Origin: Eutrophocola salsuginis
GTDB lineage: Bacteria > Pseudomonadota > Gammaproteobacteria > Pseudomonadales > Pseudohongiellaceae
Assembly: GCA_038147195.1 (NCBI GenBank)
Contig: JAYQTB010000004.1
Location: forward strand, 1 to 64,000
Reading direction: 5' to 3'
DNA: 64,000 nt
Shown here piece by piece: positions 41,173-50,321 of the stretch. The translations under genes and the position numbers were made by a program. The notes under the pieces were generated by a model that saw only the letters and a list, made by a program, of their open reading frames with translations, was not told the origin of the DNA and did no database searches. How positions within the stretch are numbered: position 1 is the stretch's first letter; every line of letters starts with the position of its first letter.

Positions 41173-42720
41173 TCACTCCTGCTGCTGTGCGCGGTATTCA
41201 TCGCGCACGTCTCTTAGGTGGTCGAGGTCATTATTATCTTCTAGGCAGGCGACTTCCAGCAACTCGCCATCCTGGCGCGGCATCGGCATTTCCATGGTCC
41301 AGGGCCTGGAGTAGGGAATCGGGTCCGAGACTACGGCGCGGTAAATTATGCGGTCGGCCTGGGGAACATAGTATTCCCGCACGGTCTGGGCGTGGCTGGT
41401 CACATCGCCGAGCTCGTTGAGCCAGGCCTTGCCGTTGTAGTTGGCGGAATCGATCACCAGCACATCATTTTCCCAATGACCGAGGGCATCTCCCATCCAC
41501 AGGCGAATGTTGTCAGGCAGGTGCTCGCGCCGGTTCATGTCGATGACCCGGTAAGACATGCGTTCGTGCAGAACAACAGTGTATCCCGGCGGCTGCAGGA
41601 TCATATAGGGCGACGGCACGTAATGGGAACGGGGAATGCCGGCAACAAAACAGTGGGCAGTGGGATCGTCGTAACCGCGCCAGGGTTCACGCCGTTCGAG
41701 CATCTCGGTGCGCGCCCAGGGCTGGTAAGGCAGCACACCGTCCGTCGGGTCGATAATGACGCCGTTGGCGGGTGGAAACAGCGCCAGGTTCTCGCGTTTT
41801 TCCAGGCCATAATTGGCGACGCCTCCCTGGACATACAAACCGGTCAGGTCAGGTGTGCCATCGCCATGGCGAGGAATGTCGGCAGGGACGACGGGCAGTG
41901 GCAAGTCGGTCCCGGCATTGGCGTTGAAGGGGACGTTCGCTTTGGGAATTGGAGCCGGGAACCACAGGTTATCCACGCGTTCGAAATCGCCGTTGGCTTC
42001 CTCAATTTCGGCCTGGCACTGGTATTCCAGCAGGCGGGTCATTTTGGTCTGTCGCAACAGTGGGTAGGAAATGGTCCAGGGTTCGGTGAACACTTCCGGA
42101 TCGTCGATGATGACTTCATAACGAATGGTATCGGCGTCTTCCATCGTGTAGCGCTCGGTGATCACGGCGCCGATGCTGTGGAAGTTTCCCGCGGCATCCA
42201 TCCAGTGACGGTCGTTGGAATCGCGCACCACCACCACAAAGGTATCGCCTTCCCAATGACCACGAGAATCACCCATCCAGTGCTCGAATCCGGGGTACAT
42301 CTGTTCCTGGCCGCCAGCATAAATTAGGCGGTAGACCTGCGTCCATTCGAAGGTTATGGCGACATGCTCGGGTGTTTGGAAAATATGGAAGGGCCAAGGC
42401 ATGGCCATGATTCGGGGCACGCCGGGCAGGTAACATTTGTTGAGGGGATCAAGTTCGGCGCGGTTCGCAAAATTTTCCTGCTGTTTCGCCCGCGCCCAGT
42501 CCTGGTATGGGATAGTGCCACCAGCAACAACACTCTGTCCTGCCTGCATGTCGTGGCGGGCAACATGGTCTTCCAGGTTGAAGGCTGCGCGGGTCTGGGC
42601 CTGCCATATACCCTGTAGGAAAGGTGTGCCATCGGCCGTGCGCGGAATGTCCTGGGCCATTACCGGTAAAATGCAGGCCATCAGTGGCACCAGGCGAAAG
42701 AAAAACTGGCGTACTTTCAT
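41173..42720 (-). CDS. Exported protein with two tandem copies of the 12025-family domain
   Basis: A 515-residue protein with a signal peptide cut after LPVMAQ. Two internal repeats, about residues 24-245 and 283-495, share the blocks IPRxxDGTPxLxGxx, LPYQPWAR/IPYQDWAR, DPxxxCxxxGxPR, HWMGDSRGHWEGDTFVV / LWMGDALGHWENDVLVI, and a late VRDSNDRHW/DSANYNGKAW, so it arose by duplication of one unit. The protein at 12025-13095 has one copy. Cys in each repeat is conserved. It may bind or modify a hydrophobic compound, but nothing in the sequence tells. Next gene is DUF6152. Confidence 0.8.
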   Translation of the reverse strand: MKVRQFFFRLVPLMACILPVMAQDIPRTADGTPFLQGIWQAQTRAAFNLEDHVARHDMQAGQSVVAGGTIPYQDWARAKQQENFANRAELDPLNKCYLPGVPRIMAMPWPFHIFQTPEHVAITFEWTQVYRLIYAGGQEQMYPGFEHWMGDSRGHWEGDTFVVVVRDSNDRHWMDAAGNFHSIGAVITERYTMEDADTIRYEVIIDDPEVFTEPWTISYPLLRQTKMTRLLEYQCQAEIEEANGDFERVDNLWFPAPIPKANVPFNANAGTDLPLPVVPADIPRHGDGTPDLTGLYVQGGVANYGLEKRENLALFPPANGVIIDPTDGVLPYQPWARTEMLERREPWRGYDDPTAHCFVAGIPRSHYVPSPYMILQPPGYTVVLHERMSYRVIDMNRREHLPDNIRLWMGDALGHWENDVLVIDSANYNGKAWLNELGDVTSHAQTVREYYVPQADRIIYRAVVSDPIPYSRPWTMEMPMPRQDGELLEVACLEDNNDLDHLRDVRDEYRAQQQE

Positions 42721-43049
42721 GAAGATCCCCCAACTATCGATACCTCAGAATAATCTGCCGACCCTGCCATGTCCAATGTATCCCGGTGCAATTATTAAGG
42801 AAATCGAGAAAGATCAAAAATCCCTGAGCCAGCCACGTCATGCCCGTAATCGGTGGCAAGGCCAAGGAAACGTCCAAGGCAGGATGCCGAGTCCAATCGA
42901 ACAGGGATGTACGTCTACGCTTTCCGATCCTTTCATCGTCTGCGGTCACTTTTCACGATTGATCTCTGGAGCTACTAACCACAACATGCTGTCTTCAAGA
43001 CACATGAAAAATGTGGGAGGATTAACCAGGCTTGTATGGAGGACCAACG
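42721..43049. other. Gene-free stretch between divergent genes
   Basis: About 330 bases that hold the promoters for the divergent genes at 42720 and 43050. No RNA gene or strong hairpin is seen. Confidence 0.5.
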
Positions 43050-43712
43050 ATGCGTTCTTTCCTGGTAACTCTTCTTATTTTGCTGATGCCGATATCCGCA
43101 TTTACTCAAACCGAATTCACCCTCTCGGACGGTTCGACCTTCCGTGCCTATTTTGAGACGCCCAGGATGGGAGAACATCCGCTGGTCGTCATCCTGGGTG
43201 GTGGTTCGGGTGATGCCCGAATCGCCAGCAGCGCCTTTCGTAACCATGGTGACGGCTTCATCGACCGCGGCTGGGCCGTGGTGGCGCCCGTATCACCCAA
43301 CGGCCAGTCGTTCTGGGGAGGAAACGGCGGCAAGGTCTATGACCTGGTTGCCACCCTGAAACAACGTGACGACATCGCAGATGGTCCGGTGTTGCTGATG
43401 GGAATATCCAATGGCGGCATATCGTCCCTGGATATCGCCTCGAGAAGCCCCGGTGATTACTTGGGCATCATTGCCGTACCGGCGCTGGCATCCGATTCAC
43501 CCCAACTGGCCGCCCTGAAGGACTTTCCAGTGTTTCTACGCATCGGTAGCGAGGACAGGCTGGGGTGGGGCAGTCGATTCGACGACACCGTACGCGTCCT
43601 CGAGCGGGCGGGGGTGGTACTGGATGCGCAGCTCCTGCATGGTACAGGTCACACCTTTCCGTTGGACTGGGATGAGGTGGACGCCTGGCTGGGTAAACTG
43701 CCGTCGCGCTGA
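43050..43712 (+). CDS. Exported alpha/beta hydrolase (dienelactone-hydrolase-like)
   Basis: A 220-residue protein from the ATG at 43050 with GGAGGA upstream. Signal peptide cut near PISAFTQ. LVVILGGGSGDAR is the oxyanion loop and LLMGISNGGISSL the nucleophile elbow (G-x-S-x-G-G). The acid is likely in IGSEDRLGW and the His in LLHGTGHTFPLDW. A compact esterase, substrate unknown. The CDF relic follows 30 bases later. Confidence 0.82.
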   Translation: MRSFLVTLLILLMPISAFTQTEFTLSDGSTFRAYFETPRMGEHPLVVILGGGSGDARIASSAFRNHGDGFIDRGWAVVAPVSPNGQSFWGGNGGKVYDLVATLKQRDDIADGPVLLMGISNGGISSLDIASRSPGDYLGIIAVPALASDSPQLAALKDFPVFLRIGSEDRLGWGSRFDDTVRVLERAGVVLDAQLLHGTGHTFPLDWDEVDAWLGKLPSR

Positions 43713-43744
43713 ATCATCTCAGAAAAAATACGCTGGCTCAGAAG

Positions 43745-44322
43745 ATGATACGCTGGCTGTTCAGCCCTGAAATGCCTGTGGTAGAGGGTATACTTGGCCT
43801 GACGTTGCTTGGCACTACAGTGAGCGGGTTTGTTGCGTGGAAAGTTAGCGGCGGCTATGCACTGAACGAGAAGGTGCTGAACCGGCATTTTTTGGAGGAC
43901 GTGCTCGGGTGGGTGGTCGTGCTGATCGTGTCCATCGTATTGATGTTTGTGGAGTGAGCAGTTCTCAAGCCGCTGTTGGTCGTGACTTTCACCATGTTCA
44001 TCCTATCAATATCTATAAGCACTTTAAGGAAACACCGAATCTCTTTTTCCAGCCGGTGCCTGAATCGCTGCTGACTAATAAGATCAACCTGGAGCTAATG
44101 AAGATCACCGAAATCGCCGAAATACACCATGAGAACAGTTGGTCACTGGAAGGTGAGCATCATGTGCATGCCACCCATTTGCTTTTGCACGAAACGCTCG
44201 ATGCTTGCCAGCAGCATGCATTTAAGAAACGTATCGCGAAAAAGCTGGCGCCATCCTCCCTGAATCACACATCCATCGAATTGGAGTTTTGCGACAAAGC
44301 AAGTCGGCATAGGCGTGGCTGA
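43745..44322 (+). pseudogene. Cation diffusion facilitator, broken gene
   Basis: The first frame (70 codons) starts in the middle of the membrane domain: SGGYALNEKVLNRHFLEDVL, then GWVVVLIVSIVLMFVE, with the H-x-x-x-D metal motif of CDF helix 5. It stops at TGA (43955-43957), continues in the same frame as AVLKPLLVVTFTMFILSI, then shifts by one and reads on as FFQPVPESLL, EIAEIHHENSWSLEGEHH, LAPSSLNHTSIELEFCD, the CDF cytosolic domain, to 44322. The first 100 or so residues are missing. So one former Zn/Co/Cd exporter gene is inactive. It stands at the head of a PepSY/HupE/anchor cluster. Confidence 0.85.
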
Positions 44323-44950
44323 AACTGGTCTGTACAAAACCGCGGTTACCAAGGAGTACGCCAAACTGGCGTCCGATTTTGATGCTCGCTGGTCTGCATA
44401 TATAGATGCTTCTATAAGGGAAACACTGGCAGGCCTGCTACGGAAAGACGGGGAGCGGATACTAGACGTTGGCTGCGGGACGGGTGCGCTGCTCGCGGCA
44501 CTGGCTGAAGAAAATACATCCCTGCAACTGCACGGCATCGACCCGGTCCCGGAAATGCTGGACGTCGCCAGGAGACGGTTGCCTGAATGGGTTGTTCTTA
44601 AAGAAGCCTGGGCCTCGAACCTGCCTTTCGCTGATGGCAGCGTCGATGCCGTCGTTTGCTGCAGCGTATTTCACTATATAAGAGATCCGAAAATGGCCCT
44701 GGCGGAAATACACAGAGTGCTTGTGCCCGGCGGCAGTTTCGTGATCACGGACTGGTGCCGGGATTTTGCAACAGTCTGGATGACTGACTGGTACCTGTCG
44801 CTGTTAAATGCTGCCCATTACCACACCTACGGGTTGGAGGCACTGCAGGCACTGGTCAGAGAATCCGGTTTCGCTACAAAAAGCGCCGATCGCTACAAGA
44901 TCGATAGGTGGTGGGGGCTGATGACGGTAGTAGCAACCCGGAATTTATGA
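44315..44950 (+). CDS. Class I SAM-dependent methyltransferase
   Basis: A 211-residue enzyme from a GTG start that overlaps the end of the CDF relic. ERILDVGCGTGALLAAL is motif I, LHGIDPVPEML motif II, and LPFADGSVDAVVCCSVFHYIRD motifs post-II/III, as in UbiE/COQ5-type enzymes; LVPGGSFVITDWC follows. W-rich C-terminus. A small-molecule methylase in the metal cluster; its link to metals is not clear. Confidence 0.87.
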   Translation: MAETGLYKTAVTKEYAKLASDFDARWSAYIDASIRETLAGLLRKDGERILDVGCGTGALLAALAEENTSLQLHGIDPVPEMLDVARRRLPEWVVLKEAWASNLPFADGSVDAVVCCSVFHYIRDPKMALAEIHRVLVPGGSFVITDWCRDFATVWMTDWYLSLLNAAHYHTYGLEALQALVRESGFATKSADRYKIDRWWGLMTVVATRNL

Positions 44951-45015
44951 ATACTTTCCTGTTCATTACTCGATGTGACTGAGACAATCGCGACTTAGAG
45001 AAATTAACGGTAACA

Positions 45016-46086
45016 ATGTTGAAAGCCATGCTGAAATTATTTAGCACCTTGCACGCCTGGGGTGGCATGGTCCTCGCGCTCTTGCTCATGCTCGTTAGTT
45101 TGACCGGCTCATTTCTCGTCTGGAAAGAGGATTACGTCAAACTGATCACCCCGGCGGCGCAGGTGGAGTTCACTCCCAGCCCGGAAAACCTGGCATTGAT
45201 CGCTGATGCCGTGGAAGTGCAGTTCGATAACAACGACATTCTCAACATCCAGTTCGCCACTGCGGAATTTCCACTGACCAAAGTGACGCTTTATGACAAC
45301 AATTACGCCTACGTCGATATCCATGGCGTGGTAGTAGACGAGTGGCACTTGAACGACCGTATCGAAGAGCTCATTTACGACCTGCATCATCGCCTGCTGC
45401 TGGAAAGCCTGGGGCTAAACATCGTCGGTTTTTCCGCCATGGCGCTGGTATTCTTGATTGCCCTGGGCGTGATAGTCTTTTTACCGCTGCGGCGGCATTT
45501 CACGCTCAAGTTGCTGCCACGCAACTTTAAGCGTCAGCAGTTGATAACCAGTCACCGTAATATGGGTATCGTCATTGCACTGCCATTGCTGCTGACGCTG
45601 GTGACCGGCATCGTGCTGGTTTATCCCGGACAGGTGGAAGAGATGTTCCTGGATGAATTGCGCAGTACGCCGGAATACAGCGATGCCATGGTCGTGGGGA
45701 TCGACGACATTACTGGGGAGGGCACCGGCGACTGGCTGCCGGCCTTCGAACGTACGCTGGCGATATTTCCGGGCAGCACCATCCGCTCATCAACCGTACC
45801 GAGCGGTTTTTCCGCCCATCGGGTGATCGGCGTACAGCAGCCGGGGCAGTGGAATCGCACCGGGACCAGTCATGTCTACGTGGATTCGGAACTCGGCTAC
45901 ATGGATCTGCGCATAGACTCCAGTGGCTTTCCGGCCCTGGAACAGATTTACAACACCAACTATCCGCTGCACACCGGCAAGACCGGCAGCCTGCTGTACA
46001 AGCTGTTCCTGACGCTGGTCGGTATTGGAGTGGCGACTTTAAGCTTTTTCGGCTTTGTCAGTTTTATCAAGAGTCGTCTGAAATAG
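45016..46086 (+). CDS. PepSY-associated membrane protein
   Basis: A 356-residue protein with about four helices: 13-36 (LHAWGGMVLALLLMLVSLTGS), 142-168, 187-210 and 330-350. The first and third have LHAW and SHRNMG, the His pairs typical of PepSY_TM proteins, which are thought to carry heme and reduce ferric complexes. Periplasmic loops lie at 37-140 and 212-325. It precedes HupE and the anchor protein and follows the CDF relic, a common grouping in metal clusters. Confidence 0.85.
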   Translation: MLKAMLKLFSTLHAWGGMVLALLLMLVSLTGSFLVWKEDYVKLITPAAQVEFTPSPENLALIADAVEVQFDNNDILNIQFATAEFPLTKVTLYDNNYAYVDIHGVVVDEWHLNDRIEELIYDLHHRLLLESLGLNIVGFSAMALVFLIALGVIVFLPLRRHFTLKLLPRNFKRQQLITSHRNMGIVIALPLLLTLVTGIVLVYPGQVEEMFLDELRSTPEYSDAMVVGIDDITGEGTGDWLPAFERTLAIFPGSTIRSSTVPSGFSAHRVIGVQQPGQWNRTGTSHVYVDSELGYMDLRIDSSGFPALEQIYNTNYPLHTGKTGSLLYKLFLTLVGIGVATLSFFGFVSFIKSRLK

Positions 46087-46357
46087 GCTTGAGCCAGAGA
46101 CTAGCGCACCCAGTTTCGGTCTTGCTGATCCATGCTGGTGTTAATGGTGGTGATATGATTCGCTCATGTGGAAATTCTGGTGGCCCCCGGGATTTCAGGA
46201 TTCTAGGAACAGAATTACTCCAGCAGCTTGATGCAAGTCAAAAGGCTAATAGGCGACCAGCTATAACTTTGGAGGATAAGACGCTGAATCATTGCAAAGT
46301 CATCCATGGGCCTTACAATGCTTGTGGAAGTAAACGGGAAATAACGAGCGCCTACTA

Positions 46358-47041
46358 TTGAATAAATTCTATAATCTTGTAGCGGCCTTGCCGTTCCTTA
46401 TGATTATTGCCATGCCGGCTTTCGGCCACGGTGTTGCCGAAGGTGATGCCGACTTCATTCAGAGTATCAGCGGTGTGGCGTTCCTGCCTTACCTTTACCT
46501 AGGCGCGAAACACATGTTCACCGGCTATGATCATTTGCTATTTCTGGCCGGGGTCATTTTTTTTCTCCATAAAATTAAGGACGTAGCCCTGTACGTCAGC
46601 CTGTTTGCCATCGGCCACAGTGTCACGCTGTTGCTGGGCGTTTTGGGTGGCATACGGGCCGATGCCTATGTCGTTGATGCCATCATCGGCCTGTCGGTAG
46701 TGTACAAGGCCTTCGAGAATATGGGTGGTTTCGAGCGGATGGGTATTCGTATCGACACCCGCCACGCGGTATTCCTATTTGGCCTGGCGCACGGCTTCGG
46801 CCTGTCCACCAAGCTGCAGGACCTCACCATTTCCAGCGACGGTCTCGTACCCAACATGATTGCCTTCAACATCGGTGTGGAGTTTGGGCAACTGGCGGCG
46901 CTCACCATCATGCTTCTGATTTTTGATTACTGGCGAAAAAGCCCCAGTTTTCTTCGTGGTGCTTTTAATACCAATCTGGTCATCATGACAGCGGGGTTCA
47001 TTCTTATCGGTTATCAGCTCACCGGTTATATCGTCGCCTGA
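46358..47041 (+). CDS. HupE/UreJ-like membrane protein
   Basis: A 227-residue protein from a TTG start. A signal peptide cut after AFG leaves an N-terminal His (HGVAEGD). LGAKHMFTGYDHLLFLAGVIFFL is the family signature with its His residues, followed by IGHSVTLLLG and FGLAHGFGLS, which also carry membrane His. About six or seven helices. The HupE/UreJ family includes nickel/cobalt permeases; metal is not certain here. Thirty-two bases before the anchor gene. Confidence 0.87.
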   Translation: MNKFYNLVAALPFLMIIAMPAFGHGVAEGDADFIQSISGVAFLPYLYLGAKHMFTGYDHLLFLAGVIFFLHKIKDVALYVSLFAIGHSVTLLLGVLGGIRADAYVVDAIIGLSVVYKAFENMGGFERMGIRIDTRHAVFLFGLAHGFGLSTKLQDLTISSDGLVPNMIAFNIGVEFGQLAALTIMLLIFDYWRKSPSFLRGAFNTNLVIMTAGFILIGYQLTGYIVA

Positions 47042-47073
47042 TTCACAAAATTTGATTCCTTTATGGACTAAAC

Positions 47074-47700
47074 ATGAACGAAATCCAGACTCCTTCTTCG
47101 AAAACCCTGTTAAATGCCACGGCTATTTCTATTTTGGCAGCCGCAGTCATTCTCGTACTGGTGGTGCTGCCTGCAGAATATGGCATCGATCCCACCGGTT
47201 TTGGCGAGGCCGTCGGCCTGACCCAGTTAAATGATGGGCCAACGGTCACCATTGAAATCACCGATGTCATCGGCGGCAACGAACTGATTCGCGAAGTCGA
47301 AATTCCCGGCTTCGGCGAGCCCACACCGCTGCCAAACCCCAGCGTGTTCCAGGACCAGGAGGAGCCACCACAGTCCGTAACCATGGAAATCACTATTCCG
47401 GCCGAGGCTGAAACCGAGGTCAAGATGGTGATGAAGGAAGGCAAGGTTGCCGTGTATTCCTGGGCCGTAGACCAGGGCGATATCTATGTGGATTTTCATG
47501 GCCATGATGCTTCATTCGGGCCGGACTTTTTCGTGCGTTACAAGGAGCAGCAGGAAGGTGCGGGCGGCAACGGCTCGATAACCGCGCCGTTCAGCGGGGA
47601 GCACGGCTGGTACTGGCTCAACTACAATGAATTCGATGTCGTGGTGACTCTGACCATTACCGGGTACTACGACGACATCATCGATTACGGCATATTCTGA
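47074..47700 (+). CDS. Transmembrane anchor protein of metal clusters
   Basis: A 208-residue protein with one helix near 17-33 and a periplasmic part. SLxxATAISILAAAVILVLVVLPAEYGIDPTG (in parts) is the usual start of the so-called transmembrane anchor proteins, found beside HupE and CDF genes. The periplasmic end has FHGHDASFGPDFFVRY, GEHGWYWLN, both with possible metal-binding His, then a terminal Y-x-G-x-F. Third intact gene of the PepSY-HupE-anchor cluster. Function unknown. Confidence 0.82.
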   Translation: MNEIQTPSSKTLLNATAISILAAAVILVLVVLPAEYGIDPTGFGEAVGLTQLNDGPTVTIEITDVIGGNELIREVEIPGFGEPTPLPNPSVFQDQEEPPQSVTMEITIPAEAETEVKMVMKEGKVAVYSWAVDQGDIYVDFHGHDASFGPDFFVRYKEQQEGAGGNGSITAPFSGEHGWYWLNYNEFDVVVTLTITGYYDDIIDYGIF

Positions 47701-47715
47701 TCACTGCAACCGGGC

Positions 47716-48282
47716 CTATTCAACCGGTTCAATATTCCTGATCTGCGCAAGCATTTCCTCACTGTCCCACTCGTAGGCACCGGCCCAGGTCTGGACGACA
47801 TCTCCGTTCACATTCAGCAGCCATGAACTGGGCACGGCCCCGATTCCATAGCTTGAGAAAAAGTCGTTCAGCTTGATGAAGTTGCCGGGGAACTGACGTT
47901 CCTGCAGGAAGACATCGATCGTGTCGGTATCCTCGTCGGACGCGAACAGGAAGATATACCCTTCGTCAGCCAGTTCGGCTGCGGCATTGTTGATCGCTGG
48001 GATTTCGCGGATGCACGGTGCGCACCAGGTGGCCCAGAAATTCACGAACACCTTTTCCCCTTCAAATAAGTCGATATCAAAACCCCGGCCATCCAGTGTC
48101 TGGAAGGTATTGTCGGTTGGATCATCGTCGACAGGCAGCGAGGCGAGCAGGGCATGTTGCGTTATCTCAAATACAGGCTCGACACCTGTTTCCTGCGCTG
48201 TGGGTGCTGTTGCTGAATTACCGCCACAGGCCTGTAATAGCAGGCAGCCGAGGAGGGCAATGTTCGTGGTCTTCAGGGTCAT
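47716..48282 (-). CDS. TlpA-family thioredoxin-like lipoprotein
   Basis: A 188-residue protein with a lipoprotein signal ending in LLLQAC. The thioredoxin domain has VNFWATWCAPCIREIPAI (active site WCAPC) and the cis-Pro in IGAVPSSWLL. TlpA-like proteins reduce disulfides in the periplasm (cytochrome or metal-site maturation). It converges with the anchor gene, and is divergent from the exported peroxiredoxin gene, which it may supply with electrons; that link is inference. Confidence 0.88.
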   Translation of the reverse strand: MTLKTTNIALLGCLLLQACGGNSATAPTAQETGVEPVFEITQHALLASLPVDDDPTDNTFQTLDGRGFDIDLFEGEKVFVNFWATWCAPCIREIPAINNAAAELADEGYIFLFASDEDTDTIDVFLQERQFPGNFIKLNDFFSSYGIGAVPSSWLLNVNGDVVQTWAGAYEWDSEEMLAQIRNIEPVE

Positions 48283-48441
48283 GTAGGCCTCAGTGAACTG
48301 TTTGTAAAAGTTTCTCCCGGGAGGTGGGTGATTGCACAGGTCAGAGTAACCGCTATATCATCAGTGCAAAACCGATAATACCGATATAATTCCACAGAAC
48401 AACATGGCTATAAAAAAATAGAGAAGAGAGAGGGAGTCCCG

Positions 48442-49023
48442 ATGACACGTAAAATGATCACAACCGCAGTCATGGCTGGCCTATTCAACCTGTCAGCCCA
48501 TGCCGCACTGGAAACCGGGGCCACCGCACCGGTGTTTACCCTGCAGGCCTCCATGGACGGCGAGGAATTCACCTATTCACTGCAGCAGTCCCTGAACCTG
48601 GTCGGTCCGACCGTCGTGTATTTTTACCCGTCAGCCTACACCCAGGGCTGCAACATCCAGGCCCACACCTTTGCCATCAATATGGACAAGTTCAATAATG
48701 CCGGTGCCACTGTGGTAGGCGTGTCACTGGACAGTATCGAGCGCCTGAACGATTTCTCCGCCGACCCGGAATACTGTGCTGGTGAGCTACCGGTTGCGTC
48801 CGATGCCGATGGCAGCATTGCCGCCTCCTATGACATCGACGTGCGCGAAGGTCGTGCCGGCTTCAAGGATACCCGTGGCGTGGAAATTGGCCATGGCTTC
48901 GCTTCGCGCGACACCTTCGTGGTTGACGTGGATGGCACCATCGTCGGTACTGTCGGCGGCGTGTCTCCAGAGGAAAACGTTATGAAATCCCTGGAAATTG
49001 TCCAGGGACTGGCAGCGAAGTAA
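48442..49023 (+). CDS. Exported peroxiredoxin (Bcp-like)
   Basis: A 193-residue protein with a signal peptide cut after AHAALE. The site YPSAYTQGCNIQAHTFA has the peroxidatic Cys, with His in place of the resolving Cys found in Bcp (T-x-x-C-T-x-x-A-C). A further Cys in PEYCAGEL may resolve. GVSLDSIERLNDF and ASDADGSIAASYDI complete the fold. It would remove peroxides in the periplasm. A hairpin terminator follows. Confidence 0.88.
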   Translation: MTRKMITTAVMAGLFNLSAHAALETGATAPVFTLQASMDGEEFTYSLQQSLNLVGPTVVYFYPSAYTQGCNIQAHTFAINMDKFNNAGATVVGVSLDSIERLNDFSADPEYCAGELPVASDADGSIAASYDIDVREGRAGFKDTRGVEIGHGFASRDTFVVDVDGTIVGTVGGVSPEENVMKSLEIVQGLAAK

Positions 49024-49042
49024 GCAACAACAGGTTGCAATG

Positions 49043-49069
49043 AACGGAGCCTTTTGGCTCCGTTTTTTC
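49043..49069 (+). terminator. Rho-independent terminator
   Basis: AACGGAGCC-TTTT-GGCTCCGTT followed by TTTTTC, 20 bases after the peroxiredoxin stop. Confidence 0.85.
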
Positions 49070-49153
49070 TTACGGGTAATACCTGTTTTACGCTTAACGT
49101 GTCCCGGCATATCTGCTTTACTTGCACATTTGATTGACCAGCAGGACCCCGAG

Positions 49154-50302
49154 ATGGCGAAGACCCAGCTATGTGAAGTCAACGACTACAAGAACCTGGC
49201 CCGAAAACGCGTGCCGCGCATGTTTTTTCAGTACGCCGACTCCGGTTCCTGGAGCCAGAGCACCTATCACAACAACGAGAAGGACTTCGGCAAGATCCTG
49301 TTTCGCCAGCGTGTGGCGGTGGACATGTCCAATCGTTCACTGGCCACCACCCTGGCCGGGCAGGACGTGACAATGCCGGTGGCGCTGGCGCCGATCGGCA
49401 TGCTCGGCATGCAGCACGCAAACGGCGAGATTCATGCCGCGCGGGCTGCAGAGAAAGCCGGTATTGCCTTCACCCTGTCCACCATGAGTATCGCCTCGAT
49501 AGAAGATGTCGCCGCCCACACGGAAAAGCCGTTCTGGTTTCAGTTGTATGTTATGCGAGATAAGGATTTTGCCGAGCGCCTGATCGACCGCGCCAAGGCG
49601 GCTAACTGCAGCGCGCTGGTCCTTACACTCGACCTGCAGATTCTCGGCCAGCGCCACAACGATATTCGCAATGGCCTGAGCGCACCACCGCGATTCATAC
49701 CTTCCCATCTGTGGCAGGTGATGACACGGCCACGTTGGGCCCTGCACATGCTGACCACTCGTCGCCACACCTTCGGCAACATCGTCGGGCATGCCAAGGG
49801 CGTGCGGGACCTTTCTTCCCTGTCCTCATGGACTTCCGAGCAGTTCGATCCCACGCTGAACTGGAAAGATGTGGAATGGATCAAGGAACGCTGGGGCGGC
49901 CCATTGATCCTGAAAGGCATCATGGATGCCGAGGATGCCCGCCATGCAGTTAACACCGGTGCCGATGCCATCGTCGTGTCCAACCACGGTGGCCGCCAGC
50001 TCGATGGCGCGCCGTCGTCAATTACTGTCCTGCCCGAGATCGTCGATGCCGTAGGCAACAAGATCGAGATTCATCTCGATGGCGGTGTGCGCTGCGGGCA
50101 GGATGTGCTCAAGGCGGTGTGCCTGGGTGCCCGCGGTGTATGGTTGGGTCGTGCGCTGGTGTACGGACTCGGTGCACGGGGAGAGAAGGGCGTATCGGAA
50201 GTCATCGATATAGTACGCCGGGAACTTGATACCACCATGGCTCTGTGTGGGGAGCGCCTGATCGGCAACGTCGGCCTGCACAACCTGTACAATGCACCCT
50301 GA
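49154..50302 (+). CDS. lldD: FMN-dependent L-lactate dehydrogenase-like enzyme
   Basis: A 382-residue alpha-hydroxyacid oxidase-fold protein. The ATG at 49154 has AGGA nine bases before it. VALAPIGMLGMQH binds FMN, FQLYVMRDKDF follows, the catalytic His is in VVSNHGGRQLDGAPSS, the Lys in LILKGIMDAEDA, and the Arg in DGGVRCGQDVLKA. It oxidises L-lactate (or a related 2-hydroxyacid) at the membrane and feeds the respiratory chain. No lactate permease or LldR is nearby, so substrate is not certain. Confidence 0.9.
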   Translation: MAKTQLCEVNDYKNLARKRVPRMFFQYADSGSWSQSTYHNNEKDFGKILFRQRVAVDMSNRSLATTLAGQDVTMPVALAPIGMLGMQHANGEIHAARAAEKAGIAFTLSTMSIASIEDVAAHTEKPFWFQLYVMRDKDFAERLIDRAKAANCSALVLTLDLQILGQRHNDIRNGLSAPPRFIPSHLWQVMTRPRWALHMLTTRRHTFGNIVGHAKGVRDLSSLSSWTSEQFDPTLNWKDVEWIKERWGGPLILKGIMDAEDARHAVNTGADAIVVSNHGGRQLDGAPSSITVLPEIVDAVGNKIEIHLDGGVRCGQDVLKAVCLGARGVWLGRALVYGLGARGEKGVSEVIDIVRRELDTTMALCGERLIGNVGLHNLYNAP

Positions 50303-50321
50303 AATTTTACGGACTCGATCT

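Noticed and set aside
41392..42327. Open frame of 311 codons on the plus strand
   Set aside because: It is antisense to the tandem-repeat exported protein and shows no known motif.
43955..43957. In-frame TGA of the cation diffusion facilitator as selenocysteine
   Set aside because: No SECIS-like hairpin follows, the position is not a redox or metal-ligand site, and a frameshift follows soon after, so decay explains it better.
46087..46357. Possible small gene between PepSY and HupE
   Set aside because: The only long frame continues antisense/alternate-frame sequence of PepSY; no start with a ribosome site and no motif.
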